A DNA stretch of 64,000 nucleotides from Mucilaginibacter sp. MD40 (GTDB lineage Bacteria > Bacteroidota > Bacteroidia > Sphingobacteriales > Sphingobacteriaceae), in contig NZ_NRSW01000001.1 in NCBI RefSeq assembly GCF_002288635.1, positions 4,109,004-4,173,003 on the forward strand, written 5' to 3'. Both the position numbers and the translations under genes were made by a program. How positions within the stretch are numbered: the first letter of the stretch is position 1; every line of letters begins with the position of its first letter. Positions 60,798 through 64,000 of this stretch are shown here, piece after piece. The notes beneath the pieces were generated by a model. That model was not told the origin of the DNA. It worked only from the letters and a program-made list of their open reading frames with translations, and searched no databases.

Positions 60798-61573
60798 AAT
60801 TTCTAATTCCGCTACCATTTATATGGTTCTCCCTGATGCAGCAATGTTTTAGCCAGAGCCTCGCACAGGATAAAGCTGTTAGATATCAACAGGAACGTAT
60901 GGTTTACCTCCAATGGGATAAAAATAAATTTGAACCCAAAGCCGGCTTTCTTAGCCTCAATCCCTATTACTGGCTAACCTGGGGTTTGTTTCACCCCAGT
61001 TATCACAAAAATGATCTACGGCCGCTTAGTGCAACCGGGCCGCAGACACAGCGTCTGGCATTGGTTGGTGTGATGAACAACACGGATAATAAATACAAGC
61101 TTCAGTCCGATACAGTACGCAATACAGCATTATCTGAAATAGCCAATCAATCCGGTTTTGTTTCCGTATTAGACCCTTTATGGCAGCTCTATTACAGTAA
61201 GGAACTGAACCCAGTACTTGATCATTCTATGTCCTCTATTCTGGCAGGGTTATCACCACAGGTGAGCGCCAGGCTAGTTAACGAAGGTTTGTACAGTTGG
61301 TACAAAAACGAGTTGGACATGCTCAAGGAGCGGCTCGATGCCGCGCTTAACACGACAATGGACAGGGGCTCGCGTATTATCGCTTATCACCGTTTGCTGA
61401 TGGAATACCGAACCCTTGCCAGTGTTTGGGCGATCAGGACCTCTTCAGCAAAAGCCACCATAGATATGACTGCCCGGCAGCAGAGATTAAAGGCTGGCGA
61501 AGTAACGGTCAGCAACTGGACACCTCAGTCGGATATCCAGATCGCCAAAGACGTTTTAAAAAATCTGCAATGA
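60794..61573 (+). CDS. Conjugation-associated secreted protein
   Basis: ATG 60794 overlaps the upstream stop; the frame extends farther upstream without a good start. The 259-aa protein has a signal peptide (MKFLIPLPFIWFSLMQQCFS) and a mixed body (WLTWGLFHPSYHKNDLRPL, LVNEGLYSWYKNELDMLKER). No family recognised. Its stop overlaps the TraJ start (ATGA), so it is part of the coupled operon. Confidence 0.72.
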   Translation: MKFLIPLPFIWFSLMQQCFSQSLAQDKAVRYQQERMVYLQWDKNKFEPKAGFLSLNPYYWLTWGLFHPSYHKNDLRPLSATGPQTQRLALVGVMNNTDNKYKLQSDTVRNTALSEIANQSGFVSVLDPLWQLYYSKELNPVLDHSMSSILAGLSPQVSARLVNEGLYSWYKNELDMLKERLDAALNTTMDRGSRIIAYHRLLMEYRTLASVWAIRTSSAKATIDMTARQQRLKAGEVTVSNWTPQSDIQIAKDVLKNLQ

Positions 61574-62727
61574 AAAAGAAATTCATATTAGTCATATTGT
61601 TGTGCTTTTGTTTAAGCAACTTATTCGCCCAAACGGCACCCGCACCTGACAATGGAAAAACTTTGCAGTTTCTACAGGGTGACGGCGTTTACGAAACTGG
61701 CGTGATGGTGTTTTTAAAAGAGCTGAAAGGGTCGGTATGGACACACTTTGACATGTTTATCAATGATGCGAAGGCGCTTGCTGCCATTTTTATGATCATC
61801 TTCTTCGCGATCAAGTCGTACGAAATGATGGTCGGCGACAAGCAGCTGGAGATCATGCCGTTGCTGCGTCCCTTTGGTTTGGCCATGGTGATTCTCTGGT
61901 GGGGTGTTTTCGTACAAATGATCGCATTTCCAACGGAGGTAGTGGCTAACCGTACCGAGCAGATGTTTAAGAGTGAGCAGACCATCGTTAACAACTTACG
62001 GCTGAACAGGTCCAGCCTGATGCTGGCTGTTGCCAATTCGTTATACACTTACCAGGCACAGGCGGAAGTCGCAGAAAAGGAAAGCGATACATGGTACGGG
62101 CAAGCCTGGGATTCTGTAACCAGCACCGTTAAGGAGGGGATCAGCTCGGTAGTCTCGCCATTGCTGGAATTAAAAAACCGGCTGACCGTGGGCATGCAAC
62201 TGCTATTTACGCAGTTGCTGGAATTGTTAGGGATCTGGATTCTGCGCATAGCCGTTTATATTATCTTTATGATTCAAATCATCTATTCCACCATACTGAT
62301 CATTCTCGGGCCTTTCGCCGTTGCCGCGAGTATTTTACCGGCCTTCCGTGATAGCTTCAGTACCTGGATCGCCCGGTTTATTTCCGTTAATCTCTACAGC
62401 GGCATCGCTTACCTCATCATGTACCTGTGCGGTTTGATGCAGGAATATGCATTAAAGTCGGAGATCAGTAAATACAAGGAGCTAGTCGGTGAGAACGGCT
62501 TGAGCGCCAATTTAGAAAAAATGGCCTGGTTTGCAGGCAATGGTGTCCTGTCCTTTGGTACCGTCATCATTGTATTCCTGATCGGTGCCATCTGTATGTT
62601 CACCGTGCCCAGCATCTCCACCTGGATCATCTCAACTTCCGGTATCAGTTCGGCAACATCAACGTTTGGCCGCAGCGCCGGAACAGTGACCAGTATGGCC
62701 CGGAAAGCAGCCGGAAGCTTCTTTTAG
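61570..62727 (+). CDS. traJ: VirB6-like membrane protein TraJ
   Basis: ATG 61570 gives 385 aa with a signal peptide (KKFILVILLCFCLSNLFAQ) and five or more transmembrane helices, including FMIIFFAIKSYEMMVGDKQL and IIYSTILIILGPFAVAASIL. The family of TraJ/VirB6 inner-membrane channel proteins fits length and topology. A hairpin with T-run follows before TraK. Confidence 0.9.
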   Translation: MKKKFILVILLCFCLSNLFAQTAPAPDNGKTLQFLQGDGVYETGVMVFLKELKGSVWTHFDMFINDAKALAAIFMIIFFAIKSYEMMVGDKQLEIMPLLRPFGLAMVILWWGVFVQMIAFPTEVVANRTEQMFKSEQTIVNNLRLNRSSLMLAVANSLYTYQAQAEVAEKESDTWYGQAWDSVTSTVKEGISSVVSPLLELKNRLTVGMQLLFTQLLELLGIWILRIAVYIIFMIQIIYSTILIILGPFAVAASILPAFRDSFSTWIARFISVNLYSGIAYLIMYLCGLMQEYALKSEISKYKELVGENGLSANLEKMAWFAGNGVLSFGTVIIVFLIGAICMFTVPSISTWIISTSGISSATSTFGRSAGTVTSMARKAAGSFF

Positions 62728-62757
62728 TTCCTTTTTCTTTTCTTCCTTTTTATGTCA

Positions 62758-62790
62758 GGCTGACCCGTAAATGCGGGCCGGCCATTTTTA
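62758..62790 (+). terminator. Imperfect hairpin with T-run between traJ and traK
   Basis: GGCTGACCCG (62758-62767) pairs imperfectly with CGGGCCGGCC (62774-62783; one G-U pair and one mismatch) and is followed by atttttattt. It may attenuate transcription into the downstream tra genes. Confidence 0.6.
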
Positions 62791-62804
62791 TTTAATCGAT
62801 AACC

Positions 62805-63419
62805 ATGATCATCAAAAATATTGAAGCAAAGGTCAGGCTGGCAACATTTATCGCGGCCGGTAGCCTGCTGACATCGCTGGTCATCGTAGGCATGAATTGC
62901 CTGTATGCTTTTAAGCTGGTATCCAATGCCCAGAAAAACATTTATATCCTGGATAACAATGTTCCCATACTGGCCAGGCAGACGGACGTGCAGATCAACC
63001 GGCCGGCCGAGTACCGGGCCGATGTCAACCTCTTTCATTCACTTTTTTTCTCCCTCACACCCGATGATAATTACATGGAGTATCAGATGAAAAAAGCCAT
63101 GTATCTGGTAGACGAATCGGGCATGCAGCAATATAATAACCTCAAGGAAAATGGCTTTTTTAATTCCATTTTATCCTCCAGTTCTGTGCTAACACTGCAA
63201 ACCGATTCCATTTCGGTAGACGTCCCCAAACATTATTTCCGTTATTACGGAAAACTGAAAATCGACCGGCGTAGCTCAACTGTCGTCCGCTCCCTCATTA
63301 CCGAAGGTTACCTGAAAGACATCCCCCGAAGTGATAATAACCCGCACGGCGTATTAATCTGTGCCTGGAAAACCCTTGAAAATAAAGACCTCCAAGATGT
63401 GGAAAAGAATTCATTCTAA
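62805..63419 (+). CDS. traK: VirB8-like conjugation protein TraK
   Basis: The 204-aa protein has a short cytoplasmic start, one transmembrane helix (LATFIAAGSLLTSLVIVGMN) and a periplasmic part with FHSLFFSLTPDDNYMEYQMK and DVPKHYFRYYGKLKIDRRSS, characteristic of TraK of Bacteroides-type systems. VirB8-like proteins assemble the T4SS channel. It overlaps the next gene. Confidence 0.92.
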   Translation: MIIKNIEAKVRLATFIAAGSLLTSLVIVGMNCLYAFKLVSNAQKNIYILDNNVPILARQTDVQINRPAEYRADVNLFHSLFFSLTPDDNYMEYQMKKAMYLVDESGMQQYNNLKENGFFNSILSSSSVLTLQTDSISVDVPKHYFRYYGKLKIDRRSSTVVRSLITEGYLKDIPRSDNNPHGVLICAWKTLENKDLQDVEKNSF

Positions 63420-63810
63420 CAGGGATCCCAGGGATACCCTGTACAGCGAGATACAAAAGGAGTTTAGTAGCTATTTCACTGTTGCCGGTAACGCCTTTAA
63501 GAACCTGGCATCGGCATATCCAAAATTCTTGTTCGGGTGCATGATCTTCTTAATGGCACTTTCGATCGTACTGTCGTTCACCATTTTTCGCCACCCGGAT
63601 AAGAAACAGCCTGCCGAGGTTAAAAAGGTCAGCCCGGTGGAAGATGGCTTCAGCCAAATATTGCAAGCTGCCGGCAATATCCGTGCAACGATGCAACTCA
63701 AACAAATGGTAGACAGCCTCACAGCTAAAAAACAGCTATCAGGCCGGGACAGTATCCTGCTGGACAGCGCGCTCAGTCGCCTAGCGAAAATCCATCAAAC
63801 ATTAAAGTAA
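63397..63810 (+). CDS. TraL-like small membrane protein
   Basis: ATG 63397 gives 137 aa (63361 is an alternative upstream). A basic N-terminus (MWKRIHSNRDPRDTLYSEIQ), one transmembrane helix (FLFGCMIFLMALSIVLSFTIF) and a helical C-terminal part follow. Its slot between TraK and TraM is that of TraL. Sequence support is only topological. Confidence 0.7.
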   Translation: MWKRIHSNRDPRDTLYSEIQKEFSSYFTVAGNAFKNLASAYPKFLFGCMIFLMALSIVLSFTIFRHPDKKQPAEVKKVSPVEDGFSQILQAAGNIRATMQLKQMVDSLTAKKQLSGRDSILLDSALSRLAKIHQTLK

Positions 63811-63817
63811 ATATGCT

Positions 63818-64000
63818 ATGAAAATTGATTTTAAACAGCCAAAATATGTGCTGCCGGTCATCCTATTGCCGTTTTTGTGCCTGTTCTTTTATGCCTGGCA
63901 AAGCGGGTTTTCTTCCAAGCCAAAGGAAACGGTCAAGGAAACAGTAGGTCTCAATGGTTCGGTTGGGCAGGTTTCCGCCGATGTACGAAAAAAACAGCTT
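63818..64000 (+). CDS. traM: TraM (VirB10-like), N-terminal part
   Basis: The frame from ATG 63818 runs off the window edge after 61 residues. It begins MKIDFKQPKYVLPVILLPFL, with one transmembrane helix and a Lys/Thr-rich start of the periplasmic part, exactly as in TraM of Bacteroides-type elements. The rest of the gene is outside the window. Confidence 0.88.
   Translation, partial: MKIDFKQPKYVLPVILLPFLCLFFYAWQSGFSSKPKETVKETVGLNGSVGQVSADVRKKQL

Overview
The window is from a Bacteroidota chromosome, most likely family Sphingobacteriaceae (Mucilaginibacter/Pedobacter-like). The evidence is SusC/SusD, DUF6520, PRTRC and Bacteroides-type Tra proteins, A-rich leaders in place of strong Shine-Dalgarno sites, and TAnnTTTG-type -7 boxes. 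Most of the sequence reads as one integrative conjugative element (ICE) with heavy cargo. No integrase and no complete att site are visible.

Layout. (1) 1-12.6 kb, all minus strand: a copper-resistance island. It holds a DUF2231 membrane protein, a degenerate DUF305 protein, an unlisted 55-aa basic membrane protein, the Cu(I) ATPase CopA, a CopZ-like chaperone, a Cys-rich secreted protein, an AraC regulator with a CxxC metal-site-like N-terminus, a Met-rich multicopper oxidase with an outer-membrane-barrel-like tail, two DUF305 proteins, two Cys-rich four-helix Csp-type copper stores, an SDR epimerase and an SPW-repeat membrane protein cut by the window edge. (2) 12.9-18.8 kb: regulators and small genes, including a CBS/histidine kinase broken by a 1-nt frameshift. 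(3) 19.3-26.8 kb, plus strand: SSB, DUF932 and PRTRC genes (E, C, B, ThiF) in a tightly coupled operon, typical ICE/plasmid maintenance genes. (4) 27-30 kb: a graveyard of toxin-antitoxin-like loci (AbiEi-like antitoxin with a broken AbiEii-like toxin, a decayed FHGC-type toxin with its small partner retained) and a tRNA 5'-half fragment. (5) 30.2-36.8 kb: MauE-like and DUF6520 genes converging on a SusC-SusD-TlpA/DUF3738 operon. (6) 37.4-40.3 kb: an HTH regulator, a toxin-antitoxin pair and small genes. (7) 40.7-49.4 kb: a class I lanthipeptide-type locus with a full-length LanB, a LytTR two-component system, a Ser/Thr-rich precursor with no cysteine, a GNAT, a membrane LuxR regulator and two proteins sharing a C-terminal domain. 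No LanC or transporter is seen. (8) 50-64 kb, plus strand: primase-like protein, a truncated DNA methylase, a triple-hairpin oriT candidate, MobC, a 37-unit 8-bp-periodic array, relaxase, TraA, two TraB-like proteins, a small membrane protein, two DUF4134 proteins, TraF, TraG, three paralogous secreted proteins interrupted by an MT-A70-like methylase gene, TraJ, TraK, a TraL-like protein and the start of TraM.

How it fits together: regions 3 and 8 maintain and transfer the element. Regions 1, 5 and 7 are cargo for copper tolerance, nutrient uptake with thiol redox, and a modified peptide. The strongest candidates for something undescribed are the 8-bp GTTA array between mobC and the relaxase (51707-52000) and the Cys-free precursor served by LanB without LanC (40.7-48.6 kb).
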